Shown here one piece after another: positions 36,198 through 44,706 of a stretch of 63,859 bases of DNA. Origin of the DNA: DSFO01 sp041640715. Its GTDB lineage: Archaea; Thermoproteota; Thermoprotei; Gearchaeales; Gearchaeaceae. The position numbers and the translations under genes were made by a program. The notes under the pieces were generated by a model. That model made no database searches. It had not been told where the DNA came from and worked only from the letters and a program-made list of their open reading frames with translations. The stretch covers positions 1-63,859 of the forward strand of contig JBEPZU010000007.1 in NCBI GenBank assembly GCA_041640715.1. The letters run 5' to 3'. The first letter of the stretch is position 1; each line of letters starts with the position of its first letter.

Positions 36198-36896
36198 TCA
36201 ATCAGTCTCATACCGGTAAAATTTGATGCCGCCTTTATAATAGCTAGCAACGAGTATTTCCTCAGGTTTATTATAAACCAAAAATTTTTCTAAAGCATAT
36301 TTAAGATCTTTTTTTGCTACATTAATTATACTGCAATTTTCAAATTTAATAGAATTTAACCCGTTAATTTTTTCTATTCTAGCTTTCAAAATAATTTTTT
36401 CATTCTTTAAAAGATAATTTGTTGTTTTATACGATATTATAAAATATTTTTTATTTATCTTTTTAATATTTTTTTTACTGTTAAAATTTTTATCGAATCT
36501 TTTAATAAACTTTGTCTTATAAGCTAGTAGAGGAAAATCAATTAAATTGTTTTTTAATATTCTTTGTACATTATTTATTATTTCTCCAATTTTTATATTT
36601 TTATTACTAATATAATATCTTACCAACTCTAGACCTAATACTGAAGCATAAAATACATTTAATTCCCAAATAGGTGGAATTTCATATTTAAGGATTATCT
36701 TAATATCATCTTTCTTAAACATATCCTCATAGATTTTCATTATGTCATTTTTCATTTCTTTATTGACTAAGTTATGAAAATATATTCCTTTGCCTCTGGT
36801 AACGTAGCCACATATTCCTTTATCGATAGGTATGAGGTATAGAGTATGATTTTTATAAAACAATATACCTGGGATAAAGAAAGAATACATTATCAT
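36198..36896 (-). CDS. GHMP-fold protein resembling a degenerate pantoate kinase
   Basis: 232 residues, rich in Ile/Lys/Asn. The order of segments recalls archaeal pantoate kinase: FFIPGILFY at the start, IDKGICGYVTRGKGIYF where PoK has its GS.GA...L..G block, YEIPPIWELNVFYASVLGLEL where GHMP kinases carry the P.G.GFG.SAA ATP loop, and RILKNNLIDFP near the GLGDV position. The glycine-rich ATP loop is absent (IPPIWELNVFYAS), so kinase activity is doubtful. The match is by eye and weak. It is the last cistron of a long leftward series, overlapping the glycosyltransferase stop by four bases. Confidence 0.4.
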   Translation of the reverse strand: MIMYSFFIPGILFYKNHTLYLIPIDKGICGYVTRGKGIYFHNLVNKEMKNDIMKIYEDMFKKDDIKIILKYEIPPIWELNVFYASVLGLELVRYYISNKNIKIGEIINNVQRILKNNLIDFPLLAYKTKFIKRFDKNFNSKKNIKKINKKYFIISYKTTNYLLKNEKIILKARIEKINGLNSIKFENCSIINVAKKDLKYALEKFLVYNKPEEILVASYYKGGIKFYRYETD

Positions 36897-38062
36897 GTTA
36901 ATTGACTTAATAAATTCTCTAATTCTTTATCTAGATTTTGTTTAAAATTTTCCTCTATAATATTTTTTCTATAGAGATCTTTTTTAAAAATGTTTTCCAG
37001 CAAATTTAAGAAATTATCCTTATTTATCTCATCAGCAAAAATATACTCCGCATACCCTAGTTCTTTAAGTTTGATTGCATTTTTAGTTTTCTCAGTATGT
37101 GCTCTTGGTACTACTATCAATATAGGTTTTTGATAGCTCAAAGCGCTTAATAATGAAGAATGACCACCAGTTAAAACCAATAGGTCTGAATCTCTTAGTA
37201 TATCGCTTATTTCTTTATGGTTCTTTATCCAAGGAAAAATTTCATAACCGTCTCCTTTTAGATATTTTATATTGTTTAGACCACTTAATATTTTGAAATA
37301 TAGATTTTCTTTTTTATTTTCTCTTATTATTTCTAAGAATTTTTTGATTAGTATATATCTTTCTTGGATAGTTCCTGAAAGAAGGATACTAACGACCTTT
37401 TTCTCTTTTTTTATAAAATTTTCTTTTTCAAAAGATTCATTTTCAGAAAAAAGGTTTATGAATTTAATTTTTTCCATATCTTTTTTACTCTTTAATAAAA
37501 TATTTTTAGAAGATATTGAGTAAGGCGGTTTTAGGTCTGGAATTAAAATTATCGAAGCTTTTTTACATGCCCATAGCCATAATTCATAGAAGACTCTTTC
37601 GCTGAATCGTTTGAGGAATCTGGATAGCTTAGTCATCGGTCTTATTCTAGGAATTTCTACATAAAGTTGATTTACTATAACTATGCTTTTAATTCCAAGA
37701 AGAAAAGATGCTAATAAGGTTGATACTCTACTATCGGAAATTACAATATTGGGTTTTATTACAAACAAATTTCTCGTTTCAATAAATATATGTAAAAAAA
37801 ATATTATAATATATTTAAAAAGATTTCTTGCTATCGAATATTTGAATGATAAATGCCCTTTTTCTTCAAAAATATAATTATAACCTTTTGTTTTAAATAA
37901 ATTTTTATAATAATTGTTTAAATATATAAAACCCTCATTTTGTGTTGATACATATACTTGGAAATTTCTTTTTAGAAAATACTTGATTAGTTTGTTTGTT
38001 CTACTCGCATGACCATAACCTATACCGTTGATACTAAAATAGATCTTTTTATACGTTTGCAA
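36893..38062 (-). CDS. GT-B glycosyltransferase (family 28/MurG-like)
   Basis: 389 residues. The N-terminal Rossmann half starts FSINGIGYGHASRTNKLIKYFLKRNF, with the GxGHxxR pattern of MurG-like enzymes. The C-terminal half has SILLSGTIQER and the donor-binding LTGGHSSLLSALSYQKPILIVVPRAHTEKTKNAIKLKELG. One hydrophobic patch (about 84-104) may touch the membrane. It probably transfers a sugar to a lipid or glycolipid, substrate unknown. It overlaps AMMECR1 by 14 bases and the next gene by four. Codon use is noticeably more AT-rich than in the neighbouring operons. Confidence 0.78.
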   Translation of the reverse strand: MQTYKKIYFSINGIGYGHASRTNKLIKYFLKRNFQVYVSTQNEGFIYLNNYYKNLFKTKGYNYIFEEKGHLSFKYSIARNLFKYIIIFFLHIFIETRNLFVIKPNIVISDSRVSTLLASFLLGIKSIVIVNQLYVEIPRIRPMTKLSRFLKRFSERVFYELWLWACKKASIILIPDLKPPYSISSKNILLKSKKDMEKIKFINLFSENESFEKENFIKKEKKVVSILLSGTIQERYILIKKFLEIIRENKKENLYFKILSGLNNIKYLKGDGYEIFPWIKNHKEISDILRDSDLLVLTGGHSSLLSALSYQKPILIVVPRAHTEKTKNAIKLKELGYAEYIFADEINKDNFLNLLENIFKKDLYRKNIIEENFKQNLDKELENLLSQLT

Positions 38063-38687
38063 ATCTCTTATATATTTCCTTTCTTATTATTTTCCCTTTT
38101 GGTTCTAATTCTCCGAAAAGTTCAGCTTGGAACTTGTATATTTTAGTCTTTTTCCAAATCCAGGCATCGGGCGGCAAACCTGCTTTTAAGCATGCATTAG
38201 AAAGGAAACTTTCTTCATCCCATTCATTTTCTACAGCTACTTGTGGCAAAAGAAGTCCACTGTTTAAACCGTATTCTATTATTAGACCATCTCTTCCTAC
38301 TTTTATGTATTTAGGAACATCTCTCTTATCTACGTCAAGAAAAGTAGGTTCTGTCAAAATTGAAACTTCAAAGGTTACTTTATCTAATTCTTCGACTTTC
38401 AAAGGGGGAAACCTTGGATCTTCTACAGCAGCTAATATCGCTGATTTGATCACCGAATTATATAGTTCGTAAGTTGGGTAAGGAAAGCCTATACATCCTC
38501 TTAACTCTCTAGCTACACTATTACCTTTTCTTTGATAACTCTCTATGGTAGTAAAAGCGCCCCTTTTAACCAGTAATCTATCGTCATATACTTTTATTTG
38601 CTTAATTCTATTGTAGAGCAAGAATTCCTCAACTGAAGCTCTAGCAAGTTTCACTAAAAAGACGCCCAATTGTAGGGGTATATTCAT
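38049..38687 (-). CDS. AMMECR1 family protein
   Basis: 212 residues. The signature LRGCIGFP is near 63-70, with SAILAAVEDPRFPPL and SILTEPTFLDV following. GRDGLIIEYGLNSGLLLPQVAVENEWDEESFLSNACLKAGLPPDAW then gives the complete family profile. AMMECR1 proteins are found in all domains with undefined biochemistry; in archaea they often co-occur with MEMO. It overlaps Mut7-C and the glycosyltransferase genes at either end, so it belongs to the same message. Confidence 0.93.
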   Translation of the reverse strand: MNIPLQLGVFLVKLARASVEEFLLYNRIKQIKVYDDRLLVKRGAFTTIESYQRKGNSVARELRGCIGFPYPTYELYNSVIKSAILAAVEDPRFPPLKVEELDKVTFEVSILTEPTFLDVDKRDVPKYIKVGRDGLIIEYGLNSGLLLPQVAVENEWDEESFLSNACLKAGLPPDAWIWKKTKIYKFQAELFGELEPKGKIIRKEIYKRFANV

Positions 38688-39151
38688 ATACCTAATATTT
38701 CATCCAAATCCATTTCAATTTTTTTCCAATGAGAACCATACCAATATATCTTATTACAATTTTCACAGTACCAAAACTCTGAATGCATACTCCCAACTTT
38801 TTTTGGAACATATTTGATTGCAAAGGCTTTATCCACACTTTTTAAAATAGAATTGCAAAGAATACAGCGTGATCCAATATTAATTTCGTTTTCATCCAAC
38901 TTGAGTTCCTTTAATAATTGTTTGAGTAATTCCTTTCTAGTTTTATTTTTTTTAATAAGTATAACTTTAATATTTCTTTTTGAAGCCTTGTAACTTAATT
39001 CTTCGTCCCCGGTGATGAGTATAGCGTTTTCTTTTAAAGCTTCTTCGAGAAGAACTTCATCTTCCATATTTCTTTCGTAACGTGTATCAATCCCTAGTAA
39101 CCTTAACCATTTAGCAAGGTCTCCCAGCATTCCATCGACTATAATCTTCAT
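38684..39151 (-). CDS. Mut7-C (PIN-like) RNase domain protein
   Basis: 155 residues of the COG1656 type. The PIN-like half has IIVDGMLGDLAKWLRLLGIDT (first Asp) and AILITGDEELSYKA (second Asp). A zinc ribbon with CILC and CENC sits at the C-terminus, ending YWYGSHWKKI. The metazoan EXD3/Mut-7 protein carries the same domain. A nuclease role is inferred from the fold. The gene overlaps CBS and AMMECR1 genes by four bases each. Confidence 0.88.
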   Translation of the reverse strand: MKIIVDGMLGDLAKWLRLLGIDTRYERNMEDEVLLEEALKENAILITGDEELSYKASKRNIKVILIKKNKTRKELLKQLLKELKLDENEINIGSRCILCNSILKSVDKAFAIKYVPKKVGSMHSEFWYCENCNKIYWYGSHWKKIEMDLDEILGI

Positions 39152-39993
39152 CTAGCAATCAGCTTAACTATGTCTTTTTTGGATAGCACTCCAATAATAT
39201 TACCGTTATCGTCTATTACAGGAAGTGCAGGGAGATCAAATCTTAACAGGTAGTTGACTGCTTTGAGCAATTTATCTGATGCACTCAACGCTATGTCTAT
39301 TTCGTACATTACATCAGCTGCTACCTTCTCTGTTTTAATCTTCTCACTGCTTACATTACCTCTTATGTATTTCATTTGTTTACTTAAGAATTCACTTTCA
39401 TCCAAACTAGCTATATTAGAAAGAGTTATTATTCCAACAATTTTTTTATTATCTTCCACCAATAAAACTGTAGTATCTTCTTTAAACATTTTTATAATCT
39501 TTCGTACACTGCTCAGTCTGTTAACTTTTTCTACTTGTTTATCCATTACGTCTTCTACTTTTATATCCTCTATGGGATAATCATTGAAGACTCTACACGC
39601 GTCTGTAGGTGTGAATATGCCTGCCAACTCGTCTTTATTTGTAACGACAACGCTTCCTATTTTATTATCATTCATCGCTTTACATGCTTCTTTTACGCTC
39701 CTGTTTTTTTCTAAAGTAACTACTGGGTGTTTAACGTGATTCTTAACTAAAAGTTGATCTAAAGTAGTATTTTTTTTATGTATTTGCATAAGAATGAGAG
39801 CTATATCTCGTAGGGAAAGTATGCCTGCTATTTTATTATTTTCTAACATTACTAATTTCGAAATGTTATTTTTTAACATCATCTTTCTAGCAAAAGCTAA
39901 ATTATCATTTGGGTTTATGATGAATACGTCTTTTATAGCATAGTCGGAGAGAGGGATGTTTGAGTAGATATCATTTAGAAATTTTTGGTTCAT
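39148..39993 (-). CDS. Four-CBS-domain protein
   Basis: 281 residues made of two Bateman pairs and nothing else. Each CBS unit shows the KD/NPN...A...M..N....V.....G..S..D pattern: NDNLAFARKMMLKNNISKLVML, KNRSVKEACKAMNDNKIGSVVV, SSVRKIIKMFKEDTTVLLVE and ASDKLLKAVNYLLRFDLPALPV. Such proteins bind adenosine nucleotides or related ligands and act as sensors. A TATA-like stretch about 25 bases upstream makes this the first gene of the run Mut7-C - AMMECR1 - glycosyltransferase - GHMP-like. Confidence 0.88.
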   Translation of the reverse strand: MNQKFLNDIYSNIPLSDYAIKDVFIINPNDNLAFARKMMLKNNISKLVMLENNKIAGILSLRDIALILMQIHKKNTTLDQLLVKNHVKHPVVTLEKNRSVKEACKAMNDNKIGSVVVTNKDELAGIFTPTDACRVFNDYPIEDIKVEDVMDKQVEKVNRLSSVRKIIKMFKEDTTVLLVEDNKKIVGIITLSNIASLDESEFLSKQMKYIRGNVSSEKIKTEKVAADVMYEIDIALSASDKLLKAVNYLLRFDLPALPVIDDNGNIIGVLSKKDIVKLIAR

Positions 39994-40069
39994 AATTGAT
40001 GGTATTAATAGGGGGTTTATTTATTTTTCAGGAGATATGATTTTTTAAAACAGAAAATAAATCATAGAC

Positions 40070-40897
40070 TTACAGAGCATCATATAACAATTCAACCAAC
40101 ATTCTTCTATCGACGATGCCTAGTACTTTCTTATCTTCATCGACAACTGGCATCCTTCCTATTCTATATTTGAGCATTTGTTTGGAAGCTTCGAGCACTG
40201 TTACATGCTCACTCAAAGAGTGAATATGTTTATTCATCAAATCTGAAATATAGAGCATGTTTTTTCCTCTATCGTCGTTAAGGGCTAAAGGCAACCATGA
40301 TACTTTTGAGGATAATAAATCATGTTCCGTTATTATTCCTACTACTTTATTTTCATCATTTACTACTATTAAGCCAGATTGTTTAGTCTCATCCATTTTC
40401 CTCCATGCATTGTATAAGGAGTCATTAGATTTAACATAAGGAAAATCTTTTTTCATTACTTCTTTAACGGGTAAGTTCAGTTTTTCACTCCCTAATTTGG
40501 TTACAGCATCAAGTATAGCCTCGATGGTTAATATCCCAGCATAAACTAAACTCTTCTCATCTTCTACCACAGGAATACAATCTTCGTTGTATTTGAGTAG
40601 TTTTGGAATTATCTCCTTAGTAGGGTTCTCTAATGAGGCATAAAATACATCTTCCTCTAATAAATCCTTCAGTAAAATCGTATTGTTCAGTGTTAAAGGG
40701 AGTTTTATGAATTTTTCTCTTCTAACCACGCCTAGTACTTTAAAGCTTTTTTCATCCGTGACTGCCACTTTTTTAAGACCCCTACTTTTTAGGAAAGATT
40801 TAGCTTTAGAGGCAAGTTCGTTATAGAAGAAAGGTTTTACGGTTTTATCATAAATCTCCTGTACCTTCATTACGTAGCAACAATTTTTCTTTTTCAT
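40070..40897 (-). CDS. Four-CBS-domain protein, second copy
   Basis: 275 residues with four CBS units. Clear examples are PYVKSNDSLYNAWRKMDETKQSGLIVVNDENKVVGIITEHDLL and SEHVTVLEASKQMLKYRIGRMPVVDEDKKVLGIVDRRMLV; the two N-terminal units are more divergent. It is clearly related to, but not a recent duplicate of, the gene at 39148-39993. The ATG at 40897 overlaps the stop of the CBS/zinc-ribbon gene (ATGA); a later ATG (codon 10) is an alternative start. A 76-base gap separates it from the next CBS gene. Confidence 0.85.
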   Translation of the reverse strand: MKKKNCCYVMKVQEIYDKTVKPFFYNELASKAKSFLKSRGLKKVAVTDEKSFKVLGVVRREKFIKLPLTLNNTILLKDLLEEDVFYASLENPTKEIIPKLLKYNEDCIPVVEDEKSLVYAGILTIEAILDAVTKLGSEKLNLPVKEVMKKDFPYVKSNDSLYNAWRKMDETKQSGLIVVNDENKVVGIITEHDLLSSKVSWLPLALNDDRGKNMLYISDLMNKHIHSLSEHVTVLEASKQMLKYRIGRMPVVDEDKKVLGIVDRRMLVELLYDAL

Positions 40898-41436
40898 CCC
40901 CTACAATTTTCGCAAAGATATTGGCCATCTACTAAAGTTAGGTCATCGCTCCATTCTCCACAGGCGTCGCAATAACCCGATATTTTTCCTTCTTCCCTTA
41001 AATTAAACAAGGTTTTTTCTTGCATTAGATCTATCAAAGATGGGGTTATTCTAAGTAAATCTGAAACCGTTAGGATGCCTACTACCTTGTCTTCTTCTGC
41101 AACTATTAATCTCCTTATATTGTAAGTTAGCATCATTTTAATAGCCGTCATGATATCTGAGCTTGGGTGTATCGTTATAAGAGGAGTGGACATTATTTCT
41201 TCGGCTTTGGTATCCTCTGGTCTCTTTTTTTTGGCGAGAACTTTTATGAGAAGATCTTTCTCGGTTATTATCCCTATTGGTTTATCGTTATCTAATACCA
41301 CAACCGCTTCTACATTCTTTTTACTCATCATTTCAGACAGAATTGCTATATTAATGGTTTTGTCGACACAAACCGGCTTATCGTTCATTATGTCTCTAAC
41401 AAGAATATTTAACGCTCGTTCATCTTCTAATCCCAT
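40894..41436 (-). CDS. CBS-pair protein with C-terminal zinc ribbon
   Basis: 180 residues from the ATG at 41436. Two CBS domains (RDIMNDKPVCVDKTINIA... and EIMSTPLITIHPSSDIMTAIKMML...) form one Bateman module. A zinc ribbon (CDAC ... CENC) follows after a linker. An in-frame ATG at 41502 would overlap the NFACT gene and add a non-CBS segment. The later start puts it 22 bases after NFACT with an AT-rich taaataaac about 30 bases upstream, so I prefer it. CBS-ribbon fusions occur widely in archaea. Confidence 0.82.
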   Translation of the reverse strand: MGLEDERALNILVRDIMNDKPVCVDKTINIAILSEMMSKKNVEAVVVLDNDKPIGIITEKDLLIKVLAKKKRPEDTKAEEIMSTPLITIHPSSDIMTAIKMMLTYNIRRLIVAEEDKVVGILTVSDLLRITPSLIDLMQEKTLFNLREEGKISGYCDACGEWSDDLTLVDGQYLCENCRG

Positions 41437-41458
41437 ATACAATATTAGGCTCTTTAGT

Positions 41459-43414
41459 TTATTTACTTTTTTTAAAATTATCTGAGATATGATATATTTC
41501 AAATCCTCCTTTAGGTAGGTCTCTCATCAATATTTCTCTGAATTTCGTTTCTTTCAATTTGAGGTTGGAAGATTTTAGCAATGTAATTATCTTATTGCAT
41601 ACTTCTTCTTTGGTCATCCTACCTGGTATAAGTGTTATCCTATCTTTATCAGAGCAAGCGATTTCTGGCATTACTTTGGGCATGGCATTTTCATCAATCA
41701 AAATAGCTAAAGCTAGGGGAATATTTCTTAGATAATTTTTCTTTCCATATATCATAAAAGAACCTTTAGCCAAATATGTTCCCGAAGGTGCTTTCTTGGA
41801 TATTTGATCAGGTCTAACCCAGTATACATCTACTGCTCTTAGTGCTTCTTTCCAAGCGCTGGAATAAGAGGCTACGAATTGTGCGGCCTCTTGAATATCC
41901 TTTTCTTCGGCCTTCTTTTCTCCCATCTTCAACAATAAGAAAGGTGAACCGTGTATGTCAGCGTGAAATACGAGATCATCTTTTTCTAATCTCTTTCTTA
42001 TCAAAGCTTCATTTTGCGTATCATCTCTTCCAGCAATAGCCAGTAAGTTATTAGAAGAAAAGAACCATAAGTAATTTTCATACCATTTTTTCTTTTCGAT
42101 CTTTTTTAATTGAATAACTTTTTCTTCTTCAATTTTCTTCTTTTTTAAACCTGTTTCGATTTCTTTTATTCTTTCTTCAATTTTATTTATTTTTACTTTA
42201 TTTTCTTTTATTTTATCAAAAAGAAAATTAATATTTTTCATTAAACTAAGTGATAATTGTAATACGATTATTTGTTTATCAAATTCTATTTCAAAATTTT
42301 TATTTTTTAATTCTATTTTTTTTATTTCACCCCATTCTCTTCTCCAGTTTTGTTCTAATATTTTTATAATTTCTTCCCATTTTTTTTCTAAAATCTTATT
42401 ATTTATTTCTTTAAAAATTTTATCAATATCTTCAAAGTTTTCTTTGAAGATATTTATTAATTTAGTAATTGATTCATTTTCTTTTTTGATATTTTCTAAT
42501 TTTGTATTTAAATCTTCTAGAATCTTTTTTCTTCTTTTTTCTTCTTTTTCTACTTCCTCTTTTTTAATCTCATATTCTTTTATTTTAAAGAAGTAATCTT
42601 CTACAGCAGAATTAAAATTATCAAAAAAAATTTTATCAAAATCCTTGTATAATGCAAGTTCATGATTAATTACATTTTTATAAGTTCCTGTTTTATCTAT
42701 TATAATACAAGGTCTTGGTTCGTATAAGTATTTTTCAATTTTTTCTTTGATTTTTAAAAATAATTTGTTTATATTCTCAGAAGAGATTTCCCTTGGTAAG
42801 AGATCTTTGTTGATGTTTTCTTCCAAACAAGCATCTTCTACAATCTCTGGCGGTATTCCCGCGAATTTCCATAGAGTCGATACTATATTTCCCTTAGAGC
42901 TTAATATTTGCTGAAGAATCTTGCTAAAATCATTTTCGAGGGGATTAAATTCATTTATAAGAGGTGGAGTATACTGCACACTTGGTTTTATTTTTCTTTT
43001 TCTTTCATCGATTATCCTTACCGTAGCAATTATCTTATCGTTTTCTGTGAGTACAAGATTTCCACCTTCCATGAATTCTACGTAAAGAGTTAAATTATCT
43101 TCGAATGTAATCTTTAAATACCTATCGAAAAATGGCATTTGTATTTCTAACAGTCTTTTACCGATTAGTTTCTTCCTAGCAATGTTTACGAATTCATCGG
43201 TTTTCTTCTTCTCAGGTATGTATTGGGTTAAGAATATCCATCCTTTGATGTCTATTAACAAAAAATACGTTTCATCTCCTTTTCTAAATCTGAAAATATA
43301 CCCTAGGTCTGTTCCGTAGATTTTATTTATGAAAGAATTTATCAAGTTATTTTTTAAAAGATTAAGTAAAGATAAAATATCTAGAACACTAAGGGATGTC
43401 TTCCAAAAAACCAT
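41459..43414 (-). CDS. rqcH: NFACT-family ribosome quality control protein (RqcH/Rqc2 homologue)
   Basis: 651 residues: NFACT-N (about 1-190, TSLSVLDILSLLNLL ... VRIIDERKRKIKPSVQYTPP), a helix-hairpin region (about 190-250), a long coiled coil (about 270-450, very Lys/Glu/Ile-rich), and NFACT-R with IAGRDDTQNEALIRKRLEKDDLVFHADIHGSPF. The family binds obstructed large ribosomal subunits and, in bacteria, adds alanine tails. The ATG at 43414 lies inside the divergent gene starting at 43396, giving a 19-base head-to-head overlap. No other start codon is available before the conserved N-terminus. Confidence 0.9.
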   Translation of the reverse strand: MVFWKTSLSVLDILSLLNLLKNNLINSFINKIYGTDLGYIFRFRKGDETYFLLIDIKGWIFLTQYIPEKKKTDEFVNIARKKLIGKRLLEIQMPFFDRYLKITFEDNLTLYVEFMEGGNLVLTENDKIIATVRIIDERKRKIKPSVQYTPPLINEFNPLENDFSKILQQILSSKGNIVSTLWKFAGIPPEIVEDACLEENINKDLLPREISSENINKLFLKIKEKIEKYLYEPRPCIIIDKTGTYKNVINHELALYKDFDKIFFDNFNSAVEDYFFKIKEYEIKKEEVEKEEKRRKKILEDLNTKLENIKKENESITKLINIFKENFEDIDKIFKEINNKILEKKWEEIIKILEQNWRREWGEIKKIELKNKNFEIEFDKQIIVLQLSLSLMKNINFLFDKIKENKVKINKIEERIKEIETGLKKKKIEEEKVIQLKKIEKKKWYENYLWFFSSNNLLAIAGRDDTQNEALIRKRLEKDDLVFHADIHGSPFLLLKMGEKKAEEKDIQEAAQFVASYSSAWKEALRAVDVYWVRPDQISKKAPSGTYLAKGSFMIYGKKNYLRNIPLALAILIDENAMPKVMPEIACSDKDRITLIPGRMTKEEVCNKIITLLKSSNLKLKETKFREILMRDLPKGGFEIYHISDNFKKSK

Positions 43415-43710
43415 CGCCTAAAGAAGAGGTAAAACTTGATGATAAGACACTCGATAAGCTATACTATTTGCGTTTTTTATTCGGGATTCTTGCGGGTACG
43501 ATAAGCGGTATAATACCTCCTCAATTAGGTCCATTTTCACTAGTACTTCTAATTTTATTATTCTTAGCATCAAATAACTTTATGAGAAGTGTTATTCTTA
43601 AAAACAAAACAGATCCTCCAGCAAGACACGGCATTGGGATTTACATACTAGCTTGGATCTTCTTCTATGGTTTTGTTGCCACACTTTTTAATGTTATGGG
43701 AATTTGGTGA
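43396..43710 (+). CDS. Small membrane protein, possibly EMC6-like
   Basis: 104 residues with a charged N-terminus (SSKKPSPKEEVKLDDKTL) and three hydrophobic helices (about 27-45, 47-63, 82-102). The layout resembles the EMC6-like proteins seen in Thermoproteota, which are thought to be membrane-insertase accessory factors; this is suggestive only. A gataaaatatc element at 43371-43382 lies about 20 bases before the ATG and is inside the rqcH coding region. A shared location with rqcH would fit a ribosome/membrane theme. Confidence 0.6.
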   Translation: MSSKKPSPKEEVKLDDKTLDKLYYLRFLFGILAGTISGIIPPQLGPFSLVLLILLFLASNNFMRSVILKNKTDPPARHGIGIYILAWIFFYGFVATLFNVMGIW

Positions 43711-43763
43711 TTTATTTCTAAAATTTCTTAATTAGTTTAATTAACTTAGTATTGTCATAAAGT

Positions 43764-43883
43764 TTATCTCTGAATTTTCTTTATCGCTCTAACCTTTTCA
43801 GATTTTCTTAAATAAAGAGATCTTTGAAAAATTATTTGATTTTTTATACACAACCATTGGTGATTAGGCAAAATATTTTTCAA
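43764..43883 (-). CDS. Possible small basic protein downstream of the RadA paralogue
   Basis: In the otherwise empty 213-base gap, the minus strand has an open frame from 43910 to a stop at 43764. From a TTG at 43883 it gives 39 residues, basic, ending in YLRKSEKVRAIKKIQR. Codon choice (AGA, ATA, AAA/AAG) looks coding-like. There is no ATG, no clear ribosome-binding site and no family I know, so it may be chance. Confidence 0.25.
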   Translation of the reverse strand: MKNILPNHQWLCIKNQIIFQRSLYLRKSEKVRAIKKIQR

Positions 43884-43923
43884 ACCATTCCAATTTTTCT
43901 TAAGATAATCCTAAGTTCTTTTT

Positions 43924-44661
43924 TTACTTAAACTGAAATCCTTTGCTAGTTATTCTGAAAAATAGAGGATTTTTGAGTGGAGGTATTTCTAGAAATAGTT
44001 TCATTCTGGAATTATCTTTTTCTAGTTTTATCTTGTAATCAACGATTTTATCAATAAATCTATTTCCTACAGGGACGTTCTTTTCATTTTTAAATGTTAC
44101 TTGGTTTGTAAATACCACACAGGCACCTTTATTTGCTAGTTCTCTTAGTATCATAAGCGTTTTCTTTAAGTTTTCAATATACTCTTCAAGTTTTAAGGTC
44201 CTTAGGTGTGTTACTAAGTTGTCTATTGCTAAGAATTTAACTTGAAGCTCCTTCAAATGATTCAATATACCTAAAAACTGAGCATTATCGAATGGTTTAG
44301 CTATCTTAATTCTTCTTAATATTTCTTCATAGGATAAGGGATTTTCGCCAAAATTTTCAGGGTTACTTTTTATTGTTAATTTTTCCTCAATGCCAGCTAA
44401 CATTTCTTTAATAATGCTAGGTCTAAAGTTTCCTTCGTTATCTATCATGAACACACCTGTTTGAAATTCGCGGGAGGCATAAAGCAAAAATTGATGGATC
44501 AATCTCGTCTTACCAGTTCCAGCTTCGCCATATATCTCTATAATAGCGAAACTTTTCAAGCCACCTCCGAGGATTTCATCTAAAGAGCTTGAGCCTGTAG
44601 AAATATAATTCATCGTTTTCTTGAGTTCTATCAGATCTTCTCTTTTAAGAAGCATCTTCAA
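43924..44661 (-). CDS. RadA paralogue (RadB/aRadC-type RecA-fold ATPase)
   Basis: 245 residues consisting of the RecA core alone: TGSSSLDEILGGGL precedes Walker A GEAGTGKT near 46-53, FLAIDNLV is Walker B, and VVFTNQV is the sensor strand. The N-terminal helix-hairpin-helix domain of RadA is missing, as usual for paralogues that assist RadA filament formation. It lies about 0.8 kb from radA. Divergent from the nucleotidyltransferase gene, with a 45-base gap. Confidence 0.85.
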   Translation of the reverse strand: MKMLLKREDLIELKKTMNYISTGSSSLDEILGGGLKSFAIIEIYGEAGTGKTRLIHQFLLYASREFQTGVFMIDNEGNFRPSIIKEMLAGIEEKLTIKSNPENFGENPLSYEEILRRIKIAKPFDNAQFLGILNHLKELQVKFLAIDNLVTHLRTLKLEEYIENLKKTLMILRELANKGACVVFTNQVTFKNEKNVPVGNRFIDKIVDYKIKLEKDNSRMKLFLEIPPLKNPLFFRITSKGFQFK

Positions 44662-44706
44662 TTCAAGATTTTTAAAGATATTATAAAAAGTTACTCTTAA
44701 TGACTT

